In this document: positions 8,342 to 16,623 of the stretch, one piece after another
How the letters are laid out: each line of letters opens with the position of its first letter
Position numbering within the stretch: the stretch's first letter is position 1
Assembly (NCBI GenBank): GCA_910584145.1
Contig: CAJTXX010000002.1
Location: 1-64,000, forward strand
Reading direction: 5' to 3'
Source of the DNA: an uncultured Eggerthellaceae bacterium
GTDB lineage: Bacteria; Actinomycetota; Coriobacteriia; Coriobacteriales; Eggerthellaceae
Length of the DNA: 64,000 bases
The notes under the pieces: model-generated
Databases searched by the model: none
Told to the model about the DNA's origin: nothing
What the model saw: the letters and a program-made list of their open reading frames with translations, nothing else
Position numbers and translations under genes: made by a program

Positions 8342-9559
8342 ATGACGACGACGAAACCGTTCTCCGCTACCGGCAACCAGATGGTGGCCGAGGCGATGCG
8401 CCAGGCCGATCCGGATGTGATGGCGGCATACCCCATCACCCCGCAGACGACCATCGTGGAGAACTACGCGAAGTACGTGGCGAACGGCCTGGTGAACACC
8501 GAGTTCGTCACCGTTGAGAGCGAGCATTCCGCGATGAGCGCCTGCGTGGGTGCCGCTGCGGCTGGTGCGCGCGTGGCCACGGCCACGGCGAGCCAGGGCT
8601 TGGCCCTCATGTGGGAGGAGCTGTTCATCGCGGCCGGCATGCGCCTGCCCATCGTGATGGCGAACGCGAACCGCGCGCTGTCGGCTCCCATCAACATCCA
8701 CGGCGACCACTCCGACGTGATGGGCGCCCGCGACACGGGCTGGATACTCATGTTCGCCGAGACGGCGCAGGAGGCGTACGACAACACGGTCATCAGCTTC
8801 CCTATCGCCGAGCATCCGGACGTGCAGCTGCCGGTGATGACCACCCTCGACGGCTTCATCACCAGCCACGCGATGGAGCGCTGCGTGATGGAGGACGACG
8901 AGACGGTGGCGAAGTTCGTCGGCGAATACACGCCGGTGAACGGCCTGCTGACGAGCACTGAGCCCATCGGCGCCGGCATGTTCGCGAACGGCGACTCCTA
9001 TATGAAGAGCCGCCTGATGCTGCGCCGCGCCATCCAGGAGTCGCTGCCGATCATCGAGCGCGTGGGCAAGGCGTGGGCTGCCGAGTGCGGCCGCCCGTTC
9101 GACCTGGTGGACGCGTGGGAGTGCGACGACGCCGAGCTGGTCGTGGTGGTGCTGGGCAGCGCTGCCGGCAACGTGCGCCACATAGCGCGCCAGCTGCGCG
9201 CCGAGGGCAAGAAGGTCGGCGTGGTGCGTCCGCGCGTGTACCGCCCCTTCCCCGTGCAGCAGATCGTGGAGGCGTGCAAGAGCGCGAAGGCCGTGGCCAT
9301 CATGGACCGCGCCGACAGCATCGGCGGCCAGTACGGCCCGCTCGCGGTCGACGTGATGAGCGCGCTATACGCCGCGGGCAAGAACGTGCCCATGCACAAC
9401 TACATATTCGGCCTGGGCGGGAACGACCTGACCAACGAGCTGGTGTCGCAGGTGTTCGGCGACCTTGAGAAGCTGGCGGCGGGTACCCTCGCCACCGGCG
9501 GCCTGAGCTATCTGGGCATGCAGGAAGCGGAAGGAGCGCAGAACGAATGGCTAGCATAA
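8342..9559 (+). CDS. porA: Pyruvate:ferredoxin oxidoreductase, alpha subunit
   Basis: 405 residues. The N-terminal YPITPQTTIVE and VESEHSAMSACVGA stretches are the conserved pyrimidine-binding region of the alpha chain; a transketolase-C-like domain follows (VVVVLGSAAGNVRHIA, VRPRVYRPFP). The ATG starts directly after the porD stop. With the beta subunit it forms the catalytic core that splits pyruvate to acetyl-CoA and CO2 with reduction of ferredoxin. Length is normal for the family. Confidence 0.93.
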   Translation: MTTTKPFSATGNQMVAEAMRQADPDVMAAYPITPQTTIVENYAKYVANGLVNTEFVTVESEHSAMSACVGAAAAGARVATATASQGLALMWEELFIAAGMRLPIVMANANRALSAPINIHGDHSDVMGARDTGWILMFAETAQEAYDNTVISFPIAEHPDVQLPVMTTLDGFITSHAMERCVMEDDETVAKFVGEYTPVNGLLTSTEPIGAGMFANGDSYMKSRLMLRRAIQESLPIIERVGKAWAAECGRPFDLVDAWECDDAELVVVVLGSAAGNVRHIARQLRAEGKKVGVVRPRVYRPFPVQQIVEACKSAKAVAIMDRADSIGGQYGPLAVDVMSALYAAGKNVPMHNYIFGLGGNDLTNELVSQVFGDLEKLAAGTLATGGLSYLGMQEAEGAQNEWLA

Positions 9560-10509
9560 AGGAACTGACGCATAAGCCGGACACCCTGGCTCCGGGGCAT
9601 CGCCTGTGCGGCGGCTGCGGCGCTTCGATGGCCGTGCGCCAGGTGCTGATGGGCGTGCCGGATGATTGCCAGCCCGTCGTGGGCTGCGCCACCGGCTGCC
9701 TCGAGGTGTCCACCACCATCTACCCGTACGACTCGTGGGAAGTGCCGTTCGTGCACAACGCCTTCGAGAACTCGGCAGCTACGGTCTCCGGCGTGGAGGC
9801 GGCCTTCAAGGGCATGCAGCGCGCGGGGAAGATACCGGCGGACAAGAAGTTCAAGTTCGTGGCGTTCGGCGGCGACGGCGGCACCTACGACATCGGCCTC
9901 CAGAGCCTGTCGGGCGCTATGGAGCGCGGGCACGACATGGTGTACGTGTGCTACGACAACGGCGCGTACATGAACACGGGCATCCAGCGCTCGTCGGCCA
10001 CGCCGAAGGGCGCCTGGGCCACCACCTCCGAGGTGGGCAAGGAGGAGCAGGGCAAGCCGCAGGTGCGTAAAGACCTGACCTCCATCATCGCTGCGCATGG
10101 CGTGCCGTATGTCGCCCAGTCGACGGTGGGCCACTGGAAGGACCTGGTGGCGAAGGCCGAGAAGGCGTTCTCGGTGGACGGGCCGGCGTTCCTGAACATC
10201 CTGTCGCCCTGCCCGCGCGGTTGGCGTATCGGCAGCGATCAGACGGCCATCATCTGCCGCCTAGCGGTGGACACGAAGTTCTGGCCGCTGTTCGAGGTTG
10301 AGAACGGCGTGTGGAAGCTGACGCCCGTGAAGGAGAAGAACCAGAAGCCGCTGGAGGACTTCCTGAAGCCCCAGGGCCGCTTCAAGCACCTGTTCAAACC
10401 CGAGAATGCGCACCTGCTCGAAGAGATGCAGGCCGACGTGGATGCGTACTGGGCGTATCTCGAAGGTCGCGTGGAGGGCAGCAAGGACGCTACCAGCCCG
10501 ATCGAGTAG
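9547..10509 (+). CDS. porB: Pyruvate:ferredoxin oxidoreductase, beta (thiamine-binding) subunit
   Basis: 320 residues, overlapping porA by 13 bases. CGGCG (Cys21, Cys24) and VVGCATGC near residue 45 supply cysteines of the proximal 4Fe-4S cluster. GGDGGTYDIG followed by NGAYMNTG is the thiamine diphosphate/Mg motif. It ends just before a strong terminator, which closes the porGDAB operon. Confidence 0.93.
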   Translation: MASIKELTHKPDTLAPGHRLCGGCGASMAVRQVLMGVPDDCQPVVGCATGCLEVSTTIYPYDSWEVPFVHNAFENSAATVSGVEAAFKGMQRAGKIPADKKFKFVAFGGDGGTYDIGLQSLSGAMERGHDMVYVCYDNGAYMNTGIQRSSATPKGAWATTSEVGKEEQGKPQVRKDLTSIIAAHGVPYVAQSTVGHWKDLVAKAEKAFSVDGPAFLNILSPCPRGWRIGSDQTAIICRLAVDTKFWPLFEVENGVWKLTPVKEKNQKPLEDFLKPQGRFKHLFKPENAHLLEEMQADVDAYWAYLEGRVEGSKDATSPIE

Positions 10510-10530
10510 CGAGCAGAGCGAGATGCGAGC

Positions 10531-10561
10531 AAGAAGGCTCCCTGCGGGGAGCCTTCTTTTT
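10531..10561 (+). terminator. Terminator of porGDAB
   Basis: AAGAAGGCTCCC (10531-10542), a four-base loop and GGGAGCCTTCTT (10547-10558) end in a T run. It lies 22 bases after the porB stop. Confidence 0.88.
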
Positions 10562-10564
10562 GGA

Positions 10565-10590
10565 GGGGCCGCAACGGGGGTTGCGGCCCC
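10565..10590. other. GC-rich hairpin in the porB/hsp20 spacer
   Basis: GGGGCCGCAAC and its perfect complement flank a GGGG loop. No T tract follows, so this is an extra stem between two terminator-like hairpins. Confidence 0.55.
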
Positions 10591-10621
10591 GCGCTTCCGC
10601 ATGCTGCGCTCGCTTGCAGCA

Positions 10622-10647
10622 GAAGAGCTCCCCGTGGGGAGCTCTTC
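10622..10647 (-). terminator. Probable terminator for the convergent hsp20 gene
   Basis: A perfect 12-base inverted repeat (GAAGAGCTCCCC / GGGGAGCTCTTC) with a two-base loop lies 72 bases past the hsp20 stop. The T tract is weak. Confidence 0.5.
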
Positions 10648-10718
10648 TTCGAAAGGGGATATCAACAGGCGGTCAGCCCTGTTGGCTTGGTTGGTCGCGG
10701 GCGCTCGCGTGCCGCCGC

Positions 10719-11261
10719 TCAGCCCTCGATCTCGATGAGCTTCTTCTGCTCGGGTTCGGGCAGCTCGGCCTTCTTGGGCACGTGCACGCGCAGGAGGCCG
10801 TTCTCGAACTTCGCGGTGATGGCATCCTCGTCGATGTCCTCGCCCACGTAGAACGAGCGGGTGCAGCTTCCGTAAAAGCGCTCGCGGCGCACCCACGAGT
10901 GCTTCTGCTCGGGTTGCTCTGCCGGCTGCTCGCCCTCGGCCTTCGCCTCGGCGCTGTACTCGCAGCTCTCAGGGGCGCTCTCGGCTTGCGCGGGCTTCTC
11001 GCAGCTGCGCTCTTCCCGCTCCTGCTTCAGCTCGGCGCTCACCATCAGGTGGCCGTCCTTCAGCTCGATGGTCACCTCGTCCTTCGAGAAGCCGGGGAGC
11101 TCCATCGTCAGGTCGAGGCCGGTCTCGGTGGAGGCGATATCGGTGGGCATGGTGAGCATCCGCGGGCGCATCCCCTCCACGAAGGGCGCGCTGAACAGGG
11201 GTGCCAGCTGTGCCGGCATCGCAGCCGGACGACGGCGTCGCATAGGCATGATCATGTGCAT
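10719..11261 (-). CDS. Small heat shock protein, Hsp20/alpha-crystallin family
   Basis: 180 residues from the ATG at 11261, chosen because AAGGAG lies just upstream; the longer frame runs back through the leader. The alpha-crystallin domain begins around residue 45 (LDLTMELPGFSKDEVTIELKDG) and ends with FENGLLRVHVPKK; the C-terminus lacks a clear IXI tail. It carries an unusual insertion of about 45 residues rich in Glu, Ala and Gln between HLMVSAEL and YGSCTRSFYV, where most family members have a short loop. It acts as an ATP-independent holdase. A perfect CIRCE element and promoter lie about 200 bases upstream. Confidence 0.9.
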   Translation of the reverse strand: MHMIMPMRRRRPAAMPAQLAPLFSAPFVEGMRPRMLTMPTDIASTETGLDLTMELPGFSKDEVTIELKDGHLMVSAELKQEREERSCEKPAQAESAPESCEYSAEAKAEGEQPAEQPEQKHSWVRRERFYGSCTRSFYVGEDIDEDAITAKFENGLLRVHVPKKAELPEPEQKKLIEIEG

Positions 11262-11442
11262 GGTGTTCTCCTTGGTAGCGTGCGGCGAACGTGAGGTGCC
11301 GTTGTGGGCGATGGCTGCGCAGCCCCGCAGAGAGAGGGGGAGAGATGCGCGGCTCGCAGCCATGCCTTCGCGTATCTTGTGCTGATGTGCCAGCCCGTTC
11401 GGGCCCGTGAGTCGTTCGCCTTGGGTTTCTTTTTCGATGAGC

Positions 11443-11471
11443 ATTATGCGATAGATTGTTAGCACTCGCAA
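11443..11471 (-). promoter_or_regulatory. hsp20 promoter
   Basis: On the minus strand, -35 TTGCGA (11466-11471) and -10 CATAAT (11443-11448) are exactly 17 bases apart. The -35 box lies inside the CIRCE element, so a bound repressor would block polymerase. Confidence 0.7.
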
Positions 11472-11485
11472 GGGGAGAGTGCTAA
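11459..11485 (-). promoter_or_regulatory. CIRCE element (HrcA operator)
   Basis: TTAGCACTC, nine bases, GAGTGCTAA: a perfect match to the CIRCE consensus. It overlaps the hsp20 promoter and predicts repression by HrcA at normal temperature and release on heat stress. hrcA itself is not in the window. Confidence 0.95.
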
Positions 11486-11640
11486 AACGTGCTGGATTCT
11501 ACGATTCCTCCATAACCGTAGGCGGGGCCTTTTCGCACTGAGCGCGGCTCCTGTTCGGTCGCGAGCTGCGCGGTTCGGGCGGCACCGTGCCGCGCGCTCG
11601 TTGCGGGTCGGGGGTTTGGAGCGTATCGGTATGAGCGTAT

Positions 11641-11669
11641 TGCAATAAACAAACGTTTGTTCTATGATT
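11641..11669 (+). promoter_or_regulatory. ruvC promoter with a palindromic operator in its spacer
   Basis: -35 TTGCAA (11641-11646) and -10 TATGAT (11664-11669) are 17 bases apart. The spacer is almost filled by the perfect 14-base palindrome AACAAACGTTTGTT (11649-11662). A repressor bound here would exclude RNA polymerase; since ruv genes are often SOS-controlled, LexA is the first candidate. Confidence 0.65.
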
Positions 11670-11702
11670 TGCGGAACGGAATGCAGATGAGACGGAGCAG
11701 CG

Positions 11703-12245
11703 TTGACGGTGGAGCGCATCATATTGGGGATAGACCCGGGGCTGGCGAACACCGGCTGGGGCGTCGTGCACCAGTGCGGGCCGCGGCTCGAATGCGTGGC
11801 CTACGGGTGCGTGTCCACGCCGACCCAGCAGGAGCTCTCGCAGCGGTTGTTGAAGATACACGACCAGATAGGCGCTGTGGTGGAGCGGTTCCGTCCGAGC
11901 TGCCTCGGCATCGAGACGGTGTGGTTCGGGCAGAACATCTCCGCGGCATTCGGTACCGGCCAGGCGCGCGGGGCCGCGCTGATCGCTTGTGCGAAGAGCG
12001 GCCTTGCCGTGGGCGAGTTCACGCCGCGGCAGATCAAGCTGGCCGTGGTGGGTACTGGCGGCGCCGAGAAAGAGCAGGTGCAGTACATGGTGCAGAAGCT
12101 GTTGGCGCTCGAGGCAGTGCCGAAGCCCGACCACGCATCGGACGCGCTGGCGGCGGCCATCTGCTACACCACGCACGACAACATAGCGTATTCGCAGAAA
12201 CGGCTCGACGAGCTGATAGCGCAGGCTGAGAGGAAGAGCGCATGA
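11703..12245 (+). CDS. ruvC: Holliday junction resolvase RuvC
   Basis: 180 residues from a TTG start (a GTG two codons later is an alternative), with GACGGAG upstream. Acidic catalytic residues sit in ILGIDPG, CLGIETVWFGQN and DHASDALAAA, the usual RuvC pattern. It cuts Holliday junctions in the RuvABC resolvasome. The stop overlaps ruvA by four bases. Confidence 0.95.
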   Translation: MTVERIILGIDPGLANTGWGVVHQCGPRLECVAYGCVSTPTQQELSQRLLKIHDQIGAVVERFRPSCLGIETVWFGQNISAAFGTGQARGAALIACAKSGLAVGEFTPRQIKLAVVGTGGAEKEQVQYMVQKLLALEAVPKPDHASDALAAAICYTTHDNIAYSQKRLDELIAQAERKSA

Positions 12246-12829
12246 TAGCGTTCCTGAATGGCAGGTTAGCGGGCAAGTCGCTCGCCAGCGCCTTCATCGA
12301 AGTGAACGGCGTGGGCTACGAAGTGGCCATGTCGCAGGCGGCGCTGTCGAAGCTGCCTGAAGTGGGGCATGAGGTGCAGGTGCGCACGTATCTGCATGTG
12401 AGCGACAACGGGTTGGCGCTCTACGGCTTCTTAGCCGACGACGAGAAAGCCACCTTCGAGAAGCTGATCGGGGTGTCGGGCGTGGGGCCGAAGATGGCGC
12501 TGGCAGCGCTGTCGACGTTCAGCCCGCATGCGCTCTCCGACGCGGTGGCATCGCAGGATTCGGCGCTGGTGTCGAAGATACCGGGCGTTGGGAAGAAGAC
12601 GGCGCAGCGCATCATCTTAGAGTTGAAGGGATCGCTCGACGACGTGTCGGGCGGCCTGTTCGCAGAAGATGCGCCGTCGGTGCTCGAGGAGCGCATGACG
12701 GGCGCGCTAGAGGCTCTGCTGTCGATGGGGTTCAGCTCTGCCGAGGCGGAGCTGGCGCTCGCGGGCGCACCCGAGGGCGCCACCGAGAGCGCGCTGGTGA
12801 AGCACGCCTTGAAGCGGCTGGGGAGCTGA
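12242..12829 (+). CDS. ruvA: Holliday junction branch migration protein RuvA
   Basis: 195 residues. The N-terminal OB fold (MIAFLNGRLAGKSL, VNGVGYEV), paired helix-hairpin-helix motifs (VSGVGPKMALAAL and IPGVGKKTAQRIILELKG) and a C-terminal UBA-like domain (LEALLSMGFSSAEAELAL) are all present. It binds junctions as a tetramer and recruits RuvB. It is translationally coupled to ruvC. Confidence 0.95.
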   Translation: MIAFLNGRLAGKSLASAFIEVNGVGYEVAMSQAALSKLPEVGHEVQVRTYLHVSDNGLALYGFLADDEKATFEKLIGVSGVGPKMALAALSTFSPHALSDAVASQDSALVSKIPGVGKKTAQRIILELKGSLDDVSGGLFAEDAPSVLEERMTGALEALLSMGFSSAEAELALAGAPEGATESALVKHALKRLGS

Positions 12830-12933
12830 GGCGCCACAGGAGCGGCGGTAGGCGGCTGATGCGCGGGCGCGCCAGGTAGCCGGCAGCGTAGCGGGTGGCG
12901 CACGGTGCGCGCGGGCGTGCTGTCTGGAACATT

Positions 12934-12965
12934 TGATATAGTAGCCTGAACAGGGATCTGTTCAG
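12934..12965 (+). promoter_or_regulatory. ruvB promoter with an operator-like palindrome
   Basis: TGATATAGT (12934-12942) is an extended -10. Four bases downstream, CTGAACAG-GGAT-CTGTTCAG (12946-12965) is a perfect 8-base inverted repeat covering the expected start of transcription. It contains GAAC-N8-GTTC, the same half-site spacing as AAAC-N8-GTTC at the ruvC promoter. Confidence 0.6.
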
Positions 12966-12989
12966 TAAAGAAGACGATCGTTGGAGCAT

Positions 12990-14072
12990 ATGGCCGAAGG
13001 TATCGAGATAGAGGGCATGGTATTCGAGCGGGCGGCATCGACGCCAGCATCGGCACCGGCGCAACGCGACGCGCACGATCGCGCGATGGCGCCCGAGCTG
13101 TTGGAGGAGGACATCGCCTTCGACCGCTCGCTGCGCCCGAAGCGCTTCTGCGACTATCTGGGGCAGGCCAAGGTGAAGGAATCGCTCCAAGTGATGATAG
13201 AAGCGGCGAAGTCGCGCGAGGACGTGGTCGATCATATCCTGTTCAGCGGCCCGCCGGGCTTGGGTAAGACCACGCTGGCGGCGGTGGTCGCCGGCGAGCT
13301 GGGCGCGCACATCCGCACCACCAGCGGCCCGGCCATCGAGCGCACGGGCGACTTGGCAGCCATCCTCACCAACCTCGAAGAGGGCGACGTGCTGTTCATC
13401 GACGAGATACACCGCCTGAACCGCATGGTCGAAGAGGTGCTCTATCCCGCTATGGAGGATTTCTCGCTCGATATCATGGTGGGGAAGGGGCCCGCGGCGC
13501 GTTCTATCCGGCTGGACATACCGCGCTTCACCATGATCGGCGCCACGACGCGCACCGGCCTTCTGACCGGACCCTTGCGCGACCGTTTCGGCATCGCGTA
13601 TCGGCTGGAATACTACACGCCCACCGAGCTCGCGCAGATCGTCGAGCGCTCGGCCAGCATCTTGGAGATCGGCATCGACCGAGAGGGAGCGCTGGAGATA
13701 GCGCGCCGCTCGCGGGGTACGCCGCGCCTGGCGAACCGCATGCTCAAACGCGTGCGCGACTGGGCGCAGGTGCGCAGCGACGGCCGCATAACCGAAGACG
13801 TGGCGGCGCAGGCGCTCAGCTTCTTCGAGGTGGACAGCATGGGGCTCGATGCGATGGATAACCGCATCCTCCATACGCTGTGCGTTCAGTTCTCCGGCGC
13901 CCCCGTGGGCCTGACCACGCTGGCGTCGGCGCTGTCGGAGGAGACGGACACGCTGGAAGATGTGTACGAGCCCTACTTGATGCAGCAGGGCTTGCTGGTG
14001 CGCACCCCGAAGGGCCGCATGGCTACACCGCGCGCTTGGGAGCATATCGGCCTGACGCCGCCCGAGGCGTAG
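12990..14072 (+). CDS. ruvB: Holliday junction DNA helicase RuvB
   Basis: 360 residues from the ATG at 12990 (a TTG at 12981 is the alternative start). An N-terminal extension of about 35 residues precedes the core LRPKRFCDYLGQ. Walker A is GPPGLGKTTLA, Walker B is LFIDEIHR, sensor 1 lies in GATTRTGLL, and the C-terminal winged helix ends with GRMATPRAWEHIG. It is separated from ruvA by 160 bases with its own promoter, so ruvB can be expressed independently of ruvCA. Confidence 0.95.
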   Translation: MAEGIEIEGMVFERAASTPASAPAQRDAHDRAMAPELLEEDIAFDRSLRPKRFCDYLGQAKVKESLQVMIEAAKSREDVVDHILFSGPPGLGKTTLAAVVAGELGAHIRTTSGPAIERTGDLAAILTNLEEGDVLFIDEIHRLNRMVEEVLYPAMEDFSLDIMVGKGPAARSIRLDIPRFTMIGATTRTGLLTGPLRDRFGIAYRLEYYTPTELAQIVERSASILEIGIDREGALEIARRSRGTPRLANRMLKRVRDWAQVRSDGRITEDVAAQALSFFEVDSMGLDAMDNRILHTLCVQFSGAPVGLTTLASALSEETDTLEDVYEPYLMQQGLLVRTPKGRMATPRAWEHIGLTPPEA

Positions 14073-14285
14073 GCGCTGGGCTTCCGGCTGTTGGTGGCTG
14101 CCTCAAGGGCAGCTATTGAGGTGCGTTGGCGTTGAGCCGTCGCCTCGCCTCCCTGGTGCCCGCTTCGCCATGCCGGGAAGGCCCCGCGCCTCTTCTCCTC
14201 TTTCTGTGATGCGGGCGTGCGCAGTGCTCTGCGCCGTGCCTATGCTCTAGAATATCCCGCAGAAAGCGACTTGGAAGGAACTGAT

Positions 14286-14714
14286 GTGCTTACTCAGGAT
14301 TATCTCGTGCGCATGCTGGTGGATTTCGCGGCGGGCATCATGCGTTCGATGCAGCGGCGCACAGAGCACCGCGACCCGAAGGGCGCTGCGGAGATGCTCG
14401 AAGGGGCTATCGGCCAATCGGTCGATCTGGATGGCGACATGCTGCTCGCCCTCGCCCCTGAGTCCATCGCGTCCATCCTCCAAGTCTCAGGCACCGACCC
14501 GGCGGCAACGGAGTACGTGGCGCGCTCGCTCATGTTGGCTGCGTCGTATCGTGCAGATGCGGGCGATACCGACATGGCCGCGTTGCGCGCCGATCAGGCT
14601 CGCGCGATAGCCGCTGCCTACGGGCACGACCTCTCCGACATGGAGGGCGATGCGCCCGTTCCTGAAGCCGACCTGGCCGAAGCAGCCATGCAGGACTTCC
14701 TCGCTGAGGAATAG
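14286..14714 (+). CDS. Conserved hypothetical protein, possibly DUF6483-like
   Basis: 142 residues from a GTG start with AAGGAAC upstream; the frame is open further back without a better start. It begins with LTQDYLVRMLVDFAAGIM and is acidic and mostly helical, with no signal peptide or membrane segment. The N-terminus is reminiscent of a small family in Firmicutes and Coriobacteriia (DUF6483), but I hold that only loosely. It stands alone between ruvB and the cold-shock gene. No function is assigned. Confidence 0.65.
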   Translation: MLTQDYLVRMLVDFAAGIMRSMQRRTEHRDPKGAAEMLEGAIGQSVDLDGDMLLALAPESIASILQVSGTDPAATEYVARSLMLAASYRADAGDTDMAALRADQARAIAAAYGHDLSDMEGDAPVPEADLAEAAMQDFLAEE

Positions 14715-15043
14715 CGCCTAGCCTGCTGTCCGCGCGGGTTGTCCGCATCGCGTTCTCGCGTGCTATATGCTCGCATTGTGCGGCCGCATTCCGGCAGTCT
14801 CGCTTGGCCTATCGACTGCGCGATAGGGCCCTGCGTTCTGATTCCGCCGCGAGCGTCTGCGGGAAGGCCCGTTCAGCCGCAGAAAGTAACGGTTCGGATA
14901 ATTTTCGCCCCCTGTGCAAAATAGTTGAGTAGAACCCATCGAGTTGACGTATAGTTGTCTTGCTCCTTATTTGAGCGGAGGCGCGCGAGGTGCGCGTCGG
15001 TGTATGATCTCCCGAAACGGGAGAAGTAGAAAGAGGAATAAGC
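14715..15043 (+). other. Intergenic region and leader of the cold-shock gene
   Basis: 329 bases without a gene. Two promoter-like sets are present: TTGAGT (14925-14930) with TATAGT (14950-14955) at a long 19-base spacing, and TTGACG (14944-14949) with a poor -10. The transcript leader of 70-90 bases contains a 7-base stem TCTCCCG-AAA-CGGGAGA (15008-15024), close to the ribosome-binding site. Structured leaders are usual for cspA-type genes. Confidence 0.5.
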
Positions 15044-15247
15044 ATGGCGGAAGGTACTGTTAAATGGTTCAACCCTGACAAGGGCTACGGCTTCATCTCT
15101 CAGGAGGATGGCGAAGACCTGTTCGTCCACTTCTCTGAGATCAAGATGGACGGCTTCAAGACCCTTGACGAGGGTGCTGCTGTCGTTTTCGACATCACCA
15201 CTGGTCAGAACGGCAAGCTCCAGGCCAGCAACGTGACGAAGAAGTAA
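15044..15247 (+). CDS. Cold-shock protein, CspA family
   Basis: 67 residues, the usual size of the family. Both RNA-binding motifs are present: KGYGFIS (RNP1) and DLFVHFS (RNP2), in the order GTVKWFNPDKGYGFI. AGAGGAA lies before the ATG. It is a single OB-fold that binds single-stranded nucleic acid and acts as an RNA chaperone. It is monocistronic, with a strong terminator 27 bases downstream. Confidence 0.95.
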   Translation: MAEGTVKWFNPDKGYGFISQEDGEDLFVHFSEIKMDGFKTLDEGAAVVFDITTGQNGKLQASNVTKK

Positions 15248-15273
15248 CTAGAACTGAATACGACATTCCAAGA

Positions 15274-15298
15274 TGACCCCCGTCAGGGGGTCATTTTT
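15274..15298 (+). terminator. Terminator of the cold-shock gene
   Basis: TGACCCCC (15274-15281) and GGGGGTCA (15286-15293) form the stem, followed by a six-base T run. Confidence 0.9.
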
Positions 15299-15330
15299 TA
15301 TGCCATGCTGCGCTTGCTCGGCGTCCACTG

Positions 15331-16623
15331 CTACCAGCCCCGCATGATCTGATCTGCGATATCCCGCATAATGTCCTCGGAGAGCCCAGCTTCGTCAGCG
15401 AAGCCGCTCCATCCTCGCACAGCATCGATCACGTCGCCGATGATGGCTCGCGCCCGCGGCGCTTTGATGCTCATGTGGGCTGCGGCGGTCATGCAGTCCG
15501 CTCGGTCGATACCCGAGCGCTTCCCGTTGATGGTCATCTGGTGCCCGGCTGTCCATGCGCCGTGCGGGTTGTATGCGAACGTGATGTCATATGCGGGCGC
15601 GAGGCTCCAAGAGCCTCGCTTGTCCATCAGGAACGAGGTGTTCTTGACGTGATCGTCATGGTTATAGGCGAGCACGTTGAACACCATGCGTCGGAATATC
15701 TGCTCGGCCTCCACCTGCCCGAGGCCGAGGCGCCGGCATACCTCGACAGTCTGCTCGTAGCCATGAGCTGCTGGCACATTGAAGTCGAGATGCGCCAGCG
15801 CGCCGAGCGATTGCATATGCACCTTCGCTCCGGTTCGGGTCCTGTCGAAGCGCCGTGTCATGAAGTGCCGTCGTGTTCCCTCGTCGAAGAGCCGGCATTC
15901 TGCCATGTCGATGCCCGCGGCTTTCGCCATCAGGTGGTAAGCGTATTCGATGACCGTATACTGCGGGCCATCCTCGTCTTCCTTATCGCGGTTCCCGGCA
16001 ACATCGTCGAACTTCATCAGCCAATGGTTGAACCCATCGCCCTGATCGATCTGCCCTGAGCGCAGCTCGCCAGTGTCCTCGTTCCACGCTATCACCGCTT
16101 TTGCGCGAGCGCCGCCGGCGGAGGTTCCTACCGTGATGATCTGCTCCATCGCGTGGCCGCCTTGCTCGACATGCAGTGCGGCGCGTTTGGAGAGGATCTG
16201 CGAGGCGAGGTCGACCAGTGCCTCCACCTCTAGCGTATCGGGGGATGTATTGGTCGGCCCGAGGGACGGGACGAATTCGAGTGCGCCCATTCCGCGCGTT
16301 CCGGTGTAGCAGAGCCGCTCGACCGGGTTCATCGAGCCGGGTAGCCGGCCTTGGGCGCTCAGCCAGCTGTCGATGACCGCATTGCCGAATCGGTCGGGCA
16401 GGGAATCAGCCAGCAGGCCAGGCAGTCCGTGGAATGAGGTGCGAGAGAGCTGGGGAAAGGAGTAGACCCTGCTGGATAGCGGCATCGTGAGCGGTGCTAT
16501 CTCGATGCCGCTAGTGCGGAACGATGTGTCGAACTCGAAGCGCGCGAAGTCGTCGCCGTCTGCGAGCGCAACGGTGCCGATCGTGCTGCCCCATAACTTG
16601 ACCTCTGCTGTTGTGCTCATCAT
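15331..16623 (-). CDS. hipA: HipA-type serine/threonine kinase (toxin)
   Basis: 430 residues. The N1 domain (VKLWGSTIGTVALADG) and the HipA-N lobe (LPGLLADSLPDRFG) are followed by the kinase C-lobe with catalytic loop YNHDDHVKN and metal-binding APAYDITFAYNP. Unlike the 4035-5369 protein it has the full HipA layout. Its start overlaps the hipB stop (ATGA), the classic antitoxin-toxin order. HipA kinases phosphorylate translation factors such as glutamyl-tRNA synthetase in E. coli; the target here is unknown. Two ATG codons are adjacent; either could start. Confidence 0.9.
   Translation of the reverse strand: MMSTTAEVKLWGSTIGTVALADGDDFARFEFDTSFRTSGIEIAPLTMPLSSRVYSFPQLSRTSFHGLPGLLADSLPDRFGNAVIDSWLSAQGRLPGSMNPVERLCYTGTRGMGALEFVPSLGPTNTSPDTLEVEALVDLASQILSKRAALHVEQGGHAMEQIITVGTSAGGARAKAVIAWNEDTGELRSGQIDQGDGFNHWLMKFDDVAGNRDKEDEDGPQYTVIEYAYHLMAKAAGIDMAECRLFDEGTRRHFMTRRFDRTRTGAKVHMQSLGALAHLDFNVPAAHGYEQTVEVCRRLGLGQVEAEQIFRRMVFNVLAYNHDDHVKNTSFLMDKRGSWSLAPAYDITFAYNPHGAWTAGHQMTINGKRSGIDRADCMTAAAHMSIKAPRARAIIGDVIDAVRGWSGFADEAGLSEDIMRDIADQIMRGW

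Larger units (their letters stand above)
11262..11702. other. Divergent regulatory region between hsp20 and ruvC
   Basis: 441 bases without a gene. It holds a leader of roughly 175 bases for hsp20, the CIRCE-controlled promoter, a GC-rich middle with nothing recognised, and the ruvC promoter with its palindrome. Confidence 0.7.

Noticed and set aside
7199..9181. A 660-residue open frame antisense to porG-porA
   Set aside because: The plus-strand por genes are certain; this frame has no family features.
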